Source: Lachnospiraceae bacterium UBA3316 (GTDB taxonomy: Bacteria; Bacillota; Clostridia; Lachnospirales; Lachnospiraceae). From it: DNA of 37,946 nucleotides. Where the stretch lies: assembly GCA_002361955.1 (NCBI GenBank), contig DESK01000037.1, forward strand, positions 54,440-92,385, given 5' to 3'. The position numbers and the translations under genes were made by a program. Below are positions 8,304 to 15,149 of this stretch, piece by piece (within the stretch, counting starts at the first letter, position 1; each line of letters opens with the position of its first letter). The notes below the pieces were generated by a model, which worked only from the letters and a program-made list of their open reading frames with translations, made no database searches and was not told where the DNA came from.

Positions 8304-8360
8304 CTGTGTCCTCCCTTTTCTTAACTAAACGGACATGACTGCTGACGTAGCCATCACCAT

Positions 8361-8412
8361 CTATGAAAGTCAGATGTTCCGCGGCCATGACTGCCGTCCG
8401 GGACTTTCATAG
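8361..8412. repeat. Long perfect-arm stem-loop upstream of lipoprotein gene
   Basis: CTATGAAAGTC and GACTTTCATAG form an 11-bp perfect stem around a 30-base interior that itself contains a small CGGC/GCCG hairpin. It lies between the SRP RNA terminator and the lipoprotein start. Role unknown; it could be an RNA processing or stabilising hairpin. Confidence 0.5.
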
Positions 8413-8451
8413 TAAAAAAGTGCGTGAAACTTTATTCTTTGTCCCACGCAC
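8413..8451 (-). terminator. Terminator of the SRP RNA transcript
   Basis: Minus strand GTGCGTG / CACGCAC stem (arms 8445-8451 and 8420-8426) followed directly by a run of T (8414-8419). It is the first intrinsic terminator downstream of the SRP RNA. Confidence 0.8.
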
Positions 8452-8567
8452 TCTCTCAGTCTATCTCTTATCAAATTTTATAATGTCGTTACGGCATCAG
8501 CCCTGAAAAACCGGTTCTGCATCGCAGCAAGTGCTTTGACCTGTCTGGACGGCTACGACATATTATA
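8452..8567 (-). other. Unassigned structured region 3' of SRP RNA
   Basis: About 115 bases between the SRP RNA 3' end and its terminator. Arms ATGTCGT and ACGACAT (8483-8489 / 8555-8561) close a 79-base domain; AGCC/GGCT can extend the stem. A TATAAT-like -10 (8562-8567) sits just before it on the minus strand without a clear -35. It may be the 3' trailer of pre-SRP RNA or a separate small RNA. Confidence 0.35.
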
Positions 8568-8574
8568 TAGGAAT

Positions 8575-8836
8575 CCGCGCACTGCCCTTCGAATCCCCAC
8601 CACAAACGTTACCTCCGCAGTTAACTCGGCCCAGGCTGCCTCACGGCACACAGAAGGTTCTACTTAGTGCTGCTGCATTCCTGCCCTGACACGGTTCATA
8701 GAGTTCTGTTGCGCAAGACCCAGACGTCAACGCCACTTACGGAGGGCAGCTTCACAGTGAAAGACCCTCTGTTTAGTATCACCCCTGCTGTAGCGGATTG
8801 CAGGTACAGGGCACCGCTAACTCCCCGGCTGCGCGG
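8575..8836 (-). ncRNA. ffs: Large signal recognition particle RNA (scRNA/4.5S)
   Basis: About 262 nt. Read on the minus strand it carries the Alu-domain core seen in Bacillus scRNA (GTTAGCGGTGCCCTGTACC, TGCAATCCGCT), a central AAGTGGCGTTGACG region, and the Ffh-binding domain with a GGAA tetraloop flanked by the conserved CAGG and AGCAGCACTAAG sides (about 8664-8692). The ends were set by the perfect complement CCGCGCA (8830-8836) with TGCGCGG (8575-8581). The RNA scaffolds co-translational membrane targeting with Ffh. Order tadA then SRP RNA is conserved in Firmicutes, where dnaX commonly follows; here dnaX is absent and a lipoprotein gene follows. Confidence 0.93.
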
Positions 8837-8841
8837 AAATG

Positions 8842-9381
8842 TTATGACATATCCACATCACATGGCTCATGTGCTTCCTTACTATAACCTGAATCGTTCG
8901 ATTTGTCAAATGCTTTTGCGGACTTTTTCCTCTCCCGAAGCTCTCGGAAGAAATCGCTCATCATCCGGCTGCACTCCTCCGCAAGTACGCCCCGGCGCAC
9001 CTGTACCTGGTGGTTAAAGCCCTCCATCTCCAGCAGATTCAGCACCGACCCTGCGCACCCCGCCTTGGGGTTCATGCAGCCGATCACCACCTCTGTGACC
9101 CTGGCCTGGACAATGGCACCTGCGCACATCTGGCAGGGCTCCAGAGTCACATACAGGGTACAGCCCTCCAGCCGCCAGTCGCCCAGCTTCCTGCCAGCCT
9201 TCCGGATCGCGTTCAATTCCGCATGGGACAGGGTATTTTTGTCCGTATTCCGGCGGTTGTAGCCTCTGGCGATGATCTTTCCCTCATAAACGATCACGCA
9301 CCCGATGGGCGCCTCCTCCAGCGCCCGGGCCTTCTTTGCCTGCCTGAGAGCCTCCTTCATATACTTCTCGTCCTCTGTCAC
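8842..9381 (-). CDS. tadA: tRNA adenosine(34) deaminase
   Basis: A 179-residue deaminase that converts adenosine to inosine at the wobble position of tRNA-Arg(ACG) in the cytoplasm. Zinc and catalytic residues are visible: His53 and Glu55 in SHAELNA, Cys83 and Cys86 in LEPCQMCAGA. The C-terminal ~25 residues after FRELRERKK are a polar tail beyond the usual length. The start is GTG 9381, with AAAGGAG 8 bases upstream. The 3' coding end contains the SRP RNA promoter, so the tail region is constrained by, or created around, a promoter. Confidence 0.93.
   Translation of the reverse strand: MTEDEKYMKEALRQAKKARALEEAPIGCVIVYEGKIIARGYNRRNTDKNTLSHAELNAIRKAGRKLGDWRLEGCTLYVTLEPCQMCAGAIVQARVTEVVIGCMNPKAGCAGSVLNLLEMEGFNHQVQVRRGVLAEECSRMMSDFFRELRERKKSAKAFDKSNDSGYSKEAHEPCDVDMS
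8881..8909 (-). promoter_or_regulatory. SRP RNA promoter inside tadA
   Basis: Minus strand TTGACA (8904-8909), exactly 17 bases, TATAGT (8881-8886). This near-consensus promoter lies in the last ~70 bases of tadA and would start a precursor about 40 nt upstream of the mature SRP RNA 5' end. Confidence 0.8.
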
Positions 9382-9451
9382 GCCCCGTTCTCCTTTCCTG
9401 CATCCTCTTTTTTGTATACTTATGATTTCAGTGTCAAAAGTCCGAATTCAC

Positions 9452-9467
9452 GTCATGCCTGCATGAC
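9452..9467. repeat. Palindrome in tadA leader
   Basis: GTCATGC-CT-GCATGAC, a perfect 7+2+7 palindrome in the untranslated region upstream of tadA. It could be an operator or a leader hairpin. Confidence 0.4.
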
Positions 9468-9514
9468 AGTGGATAAGAGATTTTATGACTCGCCTGGAAA
9501 TGAAAATCATACTT

Positions 9515-9542
9515 ATTTTACCATATCACGCGGCAAACGCAA
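9515..9542 (-). promoter_or_regulatory. Probable tadA promoter
   Basis: Minus strand TTGCGT (9537-9542), 16 bases, TAAAAT (9515-9520), with TGG before the -10 (extended -10). It leaves a leader of about 125 bases containing the palindrome at 9452-9467. Confidence 0.4.
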
Positions 9543-9548
9543 GACTTC

Positions 9549-9642
9549 TGCGGTGCACAAACGCCGCAATCACCGCCGTGATTACTGCTCACTCCGTTCA
9601 CAGTAATATTCGCAAATCCATCTAAAATTTGCGTTGCAAATG
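9549..9642. repeat. Cluster of small hairpins downstream of MATE gene
   Basis: Successive palindromes: TGCGG/CCGCA, AATCAC-cgcc-GTGATT, ATTACTG/CAGTAAT, CGCAAAT/ATTTGCG and a final GCAAAT-ggg-type hairpin ending at the MATE 3' edge. There is no T-run, so it is not a classic terminator. It resembles a dispersed palindromic repeat. Confidence 0.45.
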
Positions 9643-9656
9643 GGATTTGCTCACAC

Positions 9657-11000
9657 TTAAATCACTTTCTTACAATCTGCGCAGTAAATGCGCAGACCTA
9701 CATAGACAATAATCGCCGTCACTGCTTCCGTAATCCAAAACGCATGAAACACTCCTTCGGGACCGAAGATCCTGCACAGAAGAAAGGCCACGGGAAGAAT
9801 CACCGCCGCATAGCGGCACAGGGAAATCAAAAAGGACTGCACACCCTTTCCCAGCCCCTCCAGGGCCCCCGAGGACGTCACGGAAACGGCAGAAACGATA
9901 AAGCCCATGCTTATGATGCGGAGGGCCCGGCCGCCGGCCTGAACCGTCTCCGGGTTGTCGGTAAACAGGGCCATCAGGTTTCCCGACGACGCCAGGCAGA
10001 TCACCGTTCCCACCGCCATAATCCCGCCGCTCATAAGGAGCGTCACACGGTAGATTTTCTTTACTCTTTCCTTCTCCCCTGCGCCAAAATTGTAGCCGAT
10101 CACCGGGCGCATCCCCTGGATAATGCCGTTGGCAGGCAGATACAGGAAGGTCTGAAGCCTGTAATAAATGCCAAGGATAACCACATAGCTCTGGGAGTAA
10201 GCAGACAGCAGGCCGTTTAACACCGATACCAGCAGGGAGGGCAGCGCCAGGTTCAAAGTCGCCGGGATGCCCACAGCGTAAAGCTTCCTGTCAACATCAC
10301 GGTCCCGGGCCAGGTATTTTCTGCCCACGCGGACAGACATGGAGCTTTTCAGATAAACCACAAGATAAACGGCAAAGGTGGCCGCCTGGCCAAGGCCTGT
10401 GGCCAGGGCAGCCCCCCGAATTCCCATTTTCGGAACAGGGCCCATGCCGAAAATCAGCAGGGGATCCAGAATAATATTTGTGATACAGCCGCACATCAGC
10501 CCCGCCATCGTCACCTTCATCCTGCCCACAGCCTGAAATACCTTCTCAAACCACAGATCCGTCATAATGACCAGGGCGAAGGAAAATACGATGGAGGAAT
10601 ATTCCAGCCCCAGGTTCACCACCTCCTGCCTGCCGGTAAACATCCGAAGAAAGGCAGGCATAACGGCGATGCTTCCCGCCGTCAGCACAATGCCGTGGAA
10701 CAGGGAAAAGAGCAGCCCTCTGGTAGCCGCCGTGTTCGCCTTCTCATATTTTCCCGCCCCCAGATGCAGAGAAATCACCGCCGCCATCCCCACGCCGAAG
10801 CCTATGGCCACCGCATTGATGAAGTTCTGGACGGGATAGACCAGGGAGAGGGCCGTCATGGCGTCTTCGCTGATCTTTGCCACGAAATAGCTGTCCACGA
10901 TATTGTACAGGGAATTTACCAGCATGGAAATCACCATCGGCAGGGCCATTCCTGCAATCAGCGGAACTACCGGTTTTTCCTTCATAAAAGTGTCATTCAT
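9657..11000 (-). CDS. MATE family efflux transporter
   Basis: A 447-residue, 12-segment membrane transporter of the MATE family. The opening PVVPLIAGMALPMVISMLVN (from about residue 10) and SLYNIVDSYFVAKIS are typical, and the two six-helix halves are recognisable (second half begins near VGIPATLNLALPS). Start ATG 11000 is chosen over a longer frame because AGGAGGA lies directly upstream. It is separated from bioY by a terminator hairpin, with a promoter overlapping the bioY 3' end, so its expression may depend on read-through. It is only distantly similar to the other MATE at 254-1618. Substrate unknown. Confidence 0.9.
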   Translation of the reverse strand: MNDTFMKEKPVVPLIAGMALPMVISMLVNSLYNIVDSYFVAKISEDAMTALSLVYPVQNFINAVAIGFGVGMAAVISLHLGAGKYEKANTAATRGLLFSLFHGIVLTAGSIAVMPAFLRMFTGRQEVVNLGLEYSSIVFSFALVIMTDLWFEKVFQAVGRMKVTMAGLMCGCITNIILDPLLIFGMGPVPKMGIRGAALATGLGQAATFAVYLVVYLKSSMSVRVGRKYLARDRDVDRKLYAVGIPATLNLALPSLLVSVLNGLLSAYSQSYVVILGIYYRLQTFLYLPANGIIQGMRPVIGYNFGAGEKERVKKIYRVTLLMSGGIMAVGTVICLASSGNLMALFTDNPETVQAGGRALRIISMGFIVSAVSVTSSGALEGLGKGVQSFLISLCRYAAVILPVAFLLCRIFGPEGVFHAFWITEAVTAIIVYVGLRIYCADCKKVI

Positions 11001-11052
11001 ATCTTCCTCCTTCCGGGCGGATATAAAAAGCCGGAGGCATTTTCTATGGCGC

Positions 11053-11090
11053 AAAAAACCGCACAATTATCGAGAGTGATAATTGTGCGG
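11053..11090 (-). terminator. Terminator between bioY and MATE gene
   Basis: CCGCACAATTATC pairs perfectly with GATAATTGTGCGG (13 bp, loop of 6), followed on the minus strand by six T. It lies downstream of both bioY and the promoter at 11138-11166, so it may be either the bio operon terminator or an attenuator for the MATE gene. Confidence 0.85.
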
Positions 11091-11125
11091 CGAAAAAAGC
11101 CAGGCTATAAAAATCCACACCAGGT

Positions 11126-11174
11126 TTTAGTGGTTCGATTGTAACACAGGGGAACCTGCCCGTCAACCACTAAA
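11126..11174 (-). promoter_or_regulatory. Promoter flanked by 10-bp inverted repeat at bioY 3' end
   Basis: Minus strand TTGACG (11161-11166), 17 bases, TACAAT (11138-11143). The promoter is bracketed by perfect inverted repeats TTTAGTGGTT (11126-11135) and AACCACTAAA (11165-11174), the latter overlapping the bioY stop codon. A start here would run straight into the hairpin at 11059-11090 before reaching the MATE gene. Confidence 0.6.
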
Positions 11175-11730
11175 CCATCCCAAAGGCTTTCAGCTTTTTC
11201 CTGATCTGGGAGCCTAAAAGCATGGAGACAATGATCTTTGCCAGGTCTCCCGGGATAAAGGGCAGCACGCCGGCCGCCAGAGCCACTGAAAAGCCCATGC
11301 CCGCCTGCCAGGACAGCCATACTGTTCCGAACAGATAGCACACGGCCGTCCCCGCAGCCATGCCCAGAAAATGCATGGAGAGCCTTTCCGGCCATTTTTC
11401 AATAAACGCGCCGCAAATCAGCGCCATAAAGATAAACCCGATCAGATAGCCTCCCGTAGGACCCAGAAGCTTTCCCGCCCCGCCTGTAAAAGCGGAAAAC
11501 ACGGGCAGCCCCGCAAAACCGATCAGCAGATAAACGAGATATGCCAGCGTGCCCTTTTTCATGCCGATGGCATAGATCACGAAATAAACTGCCAGATTCG
11601 TCAGGGAGATGGGCACCGGGCTTATGGGCAGCGGAATGGAAAACGGGCCCATGACGCAGATCAGCGCCGCCATCAGCCCCACCTGCGCGATTGTTTTTGT
11701 CTGTGTGCCAGATACTGCTTTTTCTCTCAT
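11170..11730 (-). CDS. bioY: Biotin ECF transporter S component BioY
   Basis: A 186-residue membrane protein with about six segments and the BioY signatures: an early IAQVGLMAALICVMG helix, PISPVPISLTNLAVY, and GPTGGYLIGFI. It captures biotin at the membrane, usually with the shared EcfA/A'/T energy module encoded elsewhere. ATG 11730 is used because it follows the bioB stop by a few bases; an upstream in-frame ATG lies inside bioB with no ribosome site. It is cotranscribed with bioB, so uptake and the last step of synthesis share the BirA-controlled promoter. Confidence 0.92.
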   Translation of the reverse strand: MREKAVSGTQTKTIAQVGLMAALICVMGPFSIPLPISPVPISLTNLAVYFVIYAIGMKKGTLAYLVYLLIGFAGLPVFSAFTGGAGKLLGPTGGYLIGFIFMALICGAFIEKWPERLSMHFLGMAAGTAVCYLFGTVWLSWQAGMGFSVALAAGVLPFIPGDLAKIIVSMLLGSQIRKKLKAFGMV

Positions 11731-11734
11731 GTCT

Positions 11735-12763
11735 CTATTCCCTGCCTTTCTCCATCTTCTGTCCTTCATGTCCCGTAGAACCTTCCGTTTCTTTTTTTGC
11801 TTCCCTCATCTGAAAGCCCAGTCCCTCAAACATCTCTCTGTCCTCGGCCGTGCTGTTTCCCACGGTGGTGAGCATATCTCCCGTAAGGGCCCCGTTGGCC
11901 CCTGCCCGAAACAGCACCGCCCCGCCATTATCAAAGTAATTCCGTCCGGCGGCAATGCGGATCCGGGCCGTAGGGTTCAGATAACGGAACAGCGCCACGA
12001 TCCGCAAAATTTCCTCACAGGTAAGCCGCTCCGTCTTCTCCAGGGGCGTCCCCGGTATCGGTATCAGGAAATTCAGGGGAATGGACTCCACCTCAAGCCT
12101 GGCCAGAAGGGCCGCCATATCGAGACGGTCCTGCCAGCTCTCGCCCATGCCCAGGATGCCGCCGCTGCACACAGAAAGTCCCGCGGCCCGCGCCCTGCGG
12201 ATCTGTTCCAGCTTGTCCTCGTAGGTATGTGTGGTGCAGATCCTCGGAAAATACCTCCGGGATGTCTCCAGGTTCGTGTGATACATCCTGACCCCCGTCT
12301 CATAAAGCCTGCCCAGGTCCTCCTCCTTCATTAAGCCGTGGGACGCGCAAAGCCCCATCTCCGGATACGCCTCATGCATGGCATGGTAGGCCTTCACGGC
12401 CTTTTCCAGATCTTCCCCTGCCAGCGTCCGCCCCGCCGTGACAATGGAGTAGCGGTCCAGCCCCTGCTCCTCCCCGCGGCCGCAGCCCGCCTTAAACTCC
12501 TCCGTATGTAAAAATCCATACGTTTCACAGGCCGTCGGGTTATGGGCCGACTGGGCGCAGAATTTGCAGTCCTCGCTGCACCTGCCGCTGCGTCCGTTGA
12601 TGATGCTGCACAGATCCACCCGGTCGCCGCAGAGCGCCCTGCGGATCTCATCCGCTCCCTGGCAGAGCTCCGCCAGATCCCCCTCCACGAGAACGCTCAG
12701 ATCATCCTCCTCTGTCAGCCGCCGCCCTTTGATAATTTCTTCTGCTAATCTCATCAGTTCCAT
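11735..12763 (-). CDS. bioB: Biotin synthase
   Basis: A 342-residue radical-SAM enzyme converting dethiobiotin to biotin. The [4Fe-4S] motif is Cys62-x3-Cys66-x2-Cys69 in GRCSEDCKFCAQSA; downstream landmarks include YSIVTAGR, ETSRRYFPRICTTHTY, GGILGMGESW and FLIPIPGTPL. A TTG at 12820 would extend the frame by 19 residues, but it lies inside BirA box 2 and essentially at the transcript 5' end; ATG 12763, with AGGAG about 11 bases upstream, fits family length (LAEEIIKGRRLTEE at the N-terminus). No bioA, bioD or bioF is visible nearby, so the strain may rely on imported precursors or biotin. Confidence 0.92.
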   Translation of the reverse strand: MELMRLAEEIIKGRRLTEEDDLSVLVEGDLAELCQGADEIRRALCGDRVDLCSIINGRSGRCSEDCKFCAQSAHNPTACETYGFLHTEEFKAGCGRGEEQGLDRYSIVTAGRTLAGEDLEKAVKAYHAMHEAYPEMGLCASHGLMKEEDLGRLYETGVRMYHTNLETSRRYFPRICTTHTYEDKLEQIRRARAAGLSVCSGGILGMGESWQDRLDMAALLARLEVESIPLNFLIPIPGTPLEKTERLTCEEILRIVALFRYLNPTARIRIAAGRNYFDNGGAVLFRAGANGALTGDMLTTVGNSTAEDREMFEGLGFQMREAKKETEGSTGHEGQKMEKGRE

Positions 12764-12813
12764 CTCAGCTATTTTCTCCTCTGTCTGCGGTCCGTCCTGC
12801 CGCAGTTTCGTGA

Positions 12814-12843
12814 TTGTCAACCATTTTCCTCGGTAAGTTTACA
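12814..12843 (-). promoter_or_regulatory. BirA operator box 2
   Basis: TTGTCAAC, 15 bases, GTTTACA on the plus strand: half-sites and spacing match the Firmicute biotin operator bound by biotinyl-AMP-loaded BirA. It covers the -10 and start region of the bioB promoter. Confidence 0.75.
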
Positions 12844-12864
12844 TCTCTTTCCCTGTATTGTCAA
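12836..12864 (-). promoter_or_regulatory. bioB-bioY promoter
   Basis: Minus strand TTGACA (12859-12864), 17 bases, TAAACT (12836-12841). The -35 lies in BirA box 1 and the -10 in BirA box 2. Confidence 0.7.
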
Positions 12865-12887
12865 CCACTTTTGCTATTTAGTTTACA
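12858..12887 (-). promoter_or_regulatory. BirA operator box 1
   Basis: A second TTGTCAAC-15-GTTTACA box of identical geometry, 44 bases upstream of box 2 and covering the -35. Confidence 0.75.
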
Positions 12888-12954
12888 TCCCTCTTCCCTT
12901 ACACCCCTGAACCACTTTCTTACGGTCTGCCCAGACCTGCCGGAACGGTTACCC

Positions 12955-12983
12955 TTGCAATTCAACGGCGCATCCTGTATAGT
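12955..12983 (+). promoter_or_regulatory. Promoter for NrdG-like activase
   Basis: TTGCAA (12955-12960), 17 bases, TATAGT (12978-12983). A GGTCTG-cc-CAGACC palindrome lies just upstream (12925-12938). The leader is about 80 bases and has no other recognised element. Confidence 0.55.
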
Positions 12984-13070
12984 ACTAGGCAACTGTTATG
13001 CCATCTCTGTGATTTGACATATGGCTGATCGCTGCCACTTTAAAAGAACCTATAGAAAGGATGAGCACCT

Positions 13071-13772
13071 ATGAAAATACACGGTTTTAATACGCTGACC
13101 CTTCTGGACTATCCCGGCCTGGTGGGAGCCACCCTCTTTCTGGGAGGCTGCAATTTCCGCTGTCCCTTCTGCCAGAACGGAAACCTGGTACTTTCCCCGG
13201 AACAGGAACCGGAAATTCCCACAGAGGAGGTGCTGGCCTACCTGAAAAAGAGACAGGGGATCCTGGACGGGGTCTGCATCAGCGGCGGGGAGCCTACCCT
13301 GCACCCCGACCTGCCGGATCTGATCGGACGGATTAAAGAACTGGGCTACCTGGTAAAACTGGATACAAACGGCACCTGCCCGGAGGTCATCCGCCGCCTG
13401 TACACAGAAGGGCTGATCGACTATGTGGCCATGGATATCAAAGCGTCTCCCTCCCGCTACCAGGACGCGGCAGGCTGCCGGGACATGGACATGGACATGG
13501 ACGCCATTTACGAGTCCGTGTCCTTCCTGAAATCAGGAGTGCTGGATTATGAGTTCCGCACAACGGTTATGAGGGAGCTCCACGATGCCTCCGACTTCGA
13601 GAGCATCGCCCAATGGCTGGCAGGCTGCCGGGCTTACTACCTGCAGGCCTACCGGGAATCTGAGAACGTGATCCGTCCTGTATTTACCAGCTACTCCCGT
13701 CAGGAGCTGGAGGAATTTTGTGAGATCCTGCGTAAGAAAATCCCCCTCGTGGATATCCGGGGCATTGACTGA
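13071..13772 (+). CDS. Anaerobic ribonucleotide reductase activating protein-like radical SAM enzyme
   Basis: A 233-residue radical-SAM protein of the NrdG-like type: Cys27-x3-Cys31-x2-Cys34 (GGCNFRCPFC) binds the [4Fe-4S] cluster, followed by GVCISGGEPTL and LDTNGTCPEVIRRL. The first residues (IHGFNTLTLLDYPG) match the subgroup annotated as anaerobic ribonucleoside-triphosphate reductase activating protein. It would put the glycyl radical on its partner. No nrdD or other glycyl-radical enzyme is in the window, so the true partner is uncertain. Start ATG 13071 has AAAGGA upstream. A short MDMDMD run (about 142-147) comes from a GACATG direct repeat near 13483-13501. Confidence 0.82.
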   Translation: MKIHGFNTLTLLDYPGLVGATLFLGGCNFRCPFCQNGNLVLSPEQEPEIPTEEVLAYLKKRQGILDGVCISGGEPTLHPDLPDLIGRIKELGYLVKLDTNGTCPEVIRRLYTEGLIDYVAMDIKASPSRYQDAAGCRDMDMDMDAIYESVSFLKSGVLDYEFRTTVMRELHDASDFESIAQWLAGCRAYYLQAYRESENVIRPVFTSYSRQELEEFCEILRKKIPLVDIRGID

Positions 13773-13785
13773 AGAGACGCTGCGT

Positions 13786-15033
13786 CTACAGGCGGCGGCA
13801 CCAATAACCGAAGGGCTCCCCGGGCCGGCGGCGGGACACTTCTTTAAACTCCGGAAAGCCGAACATATTCGCCATGAATAACTCCTGGTTCGCGAAAATA
13901 CCGGGAATCCCGAGAAGGTAGCCTCCGTCCCGCTGCCGCCCCAGCAGCAGATGCTGGTATGTGCAAAGACCATGCATCAGAAAACTGTTGTTGCCAAAGG
14001 GCCAGCCGCCCTGCTTTAACAGGGGCAGTTCTTTTAAGGTCAGAAAATATCCCTCTGCCAGCTCCTCCCCCGGAAGGCAGCTTGCAGGGGTACAGCGCTT
14101 TTCCAGCTCCTTCCATTTCCTGTTTAAATCCTCCAACCGGCCCTTTCTTTTCCCGCAGGGGCAGCCTTTGACAGGGCAGGCGGGGGCTTCCTGGGCGCAG
14201 AGCTTTTCCTCCGCTTCCGGTCTTTCCCCCTTCTTTGTATGTTCCGTGGTTCCCGCAGGTTCTCCTGCCTCCGGGGCTTTTTTCTGAGCTTTCACGGTTT
14301 TCTGCGCTTCTACGGTTTTCTCTGCTTCTACGCTTTCCCCCGCTTCCGCACTTTCCTCCGCTTCCACGATTCCTTCCGCTTCCGCGGTTTTCTCTACTCC
14401 CACAGTTTCCCCTGCTTCTACAATTTCCTCTGCTTCTACGTTTTCCTCTGCTTCCGCACTTTCTTCCGCTTCCACAGTTCCTCCCACTTCCACAGTTTCC
14501 TTCGCTTCTACGCTTTTATCTGCTTCCGCACTTTCTTCCGCTTCCACAGTTTCCGGCTCCGGCGCAAATCCTTCCCCGTGCTCTTTTCCTGTCTCCGCTT
14601 CCTCCGCTCTCTCCTCTTCCCGTTCCTTTTTCGGCTCCTTCGGCAGCTCTGTCACAAGCTTCTCCACATCCACCCCCTCATCGTCAAACACCGTCAGGTA
14701 TTTTCTCCCCCCGGCGCTGTCGATCCACAGCCCCGCGAGCTGGGAGAGCGCATAGGCGCTTCCTCCGATTTTCTCCGACGGGGTCTCCAGCCGGGCCTGC
14801 CCTAGGCCTCCCCTGACCGTCAGCGTCCCAAGAAAAATCCCCAGGAGCCAGCCGCCCTCACGAACAAATCCATACATGTTCAGGGCCTTTTCCTCCCGGG
14901 GAAGTTTCTGCAGGCATATCTGCATCCGGCAGCTTCCATTTCTGGACTCCACCTTGGCAAATCCTGTGTTCTTATTTTTTTTTCCGCTTGTGTATTCATA
15001 AATATACGCTACAAACCGTCGATATTCTGACAA
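13786..15033 (-). CDS. Acidic-repeat protein with conserved N- and C-terminal domains, function unknown
   Basis: A 415-residue cytoplasmic-looking protein (no signal or membrane segment). Residues 1-125 are a folded N-terminal domain (FVAYIYEYTSGKKNKNTGFA, then SCRMQICLQ). Residues about 165-250 are low complexity, built on a roughly six-residue VEAEES/VEAEKT unit. A Cys-rich patch (CAQEAPACPVKGCPCGK) follows, then a C-terminal domain of about 110 residues ending in GYWCRRL. The ends resemble a Lachnospiraceae protein type that I believe carries DUF6128, but I cannot confirm that. Start is TTG 15033, with AAGGAG 9 bases upstream. It lies 116 bases downstream of the MBL-fold gene, perhaps in the same unit. 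Confidence 0.6.
   Translation of the reverse strand: MSEYRRFVAYIYEYTSGKKNKNTGFAKVESRNGSCRMQICLQKLPREEKALNMYGFVREGGWLLGIFLGTLTVRGGLGQARLETPSEKIGGSAYALSQLAGLWIDSAGGRKYLTVFDDEGVDVEKLVTELPKEPKKEREEERAEEAETGKEHGEGFAPEPETVEAEESAEADKSVEAKETVEVGGTVEAEESAEAEENVEAEEIVEAGETVGVEKTAEAEGIVEAEESAEAGESVEAEKTVEAQKTVKAQKKAPEAGEPAGTTEHTKKGERPEAEEKLCAQEAPACPVKGCPCGKRKGRLEDLNRKWKELEKRCTPASCLPGEELAEGYFLTLKELPLLKQGGWPFGNNSFLMHGLCTYQHLLLGRQRDGGYLLGIPGIFANQELFMANMFGFPEFKEVSRRRPGEPFGYWCRRL
14280..14562. repeat. Degenerate 18-bp coding repeat
   Basis: Pyrimidine-rich plus strand of repeated CTTCC/CTTCTAC-type units about 18 bases long, encoding the Glu/Ala/Val repeats of the acidic protein. Copies are divergent, with many synonymous and Ala/Val/Ser/Thr changes. 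Confidence 0.75.
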
Positions 15034-15149
15034 AACTCCATACTCCTTGGCCTTCCTTACAGCCAGTCTATGCGGTCGGCCGCGCCTCTATGCCAAAAAG
15101 CGCTCCCGCAGGCCTGAAGTCGTGTGCGGCCATACAATGGCGCCTTCGC

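Noticed and set aside
8483..8561. tRNA-like 7-bp closing stem
   Set aside because: No T-loop GGTTCGA motif, anticodon arm or CCA on either strand.
11126..11174. Third BirA box between bioY and MATE
   Set aside because: GTTGAC and GTTACAAT are both right-type half-sites in the same orientation, without the inverted TTGTNAAC-15-GTTTACA geometry.
14280..14562. Plus-strand Phe/Pro/Leu-rich coding frames
   Set aside because: They are the antisense of the VEAEES repeat region and are explained by its codon pattern.
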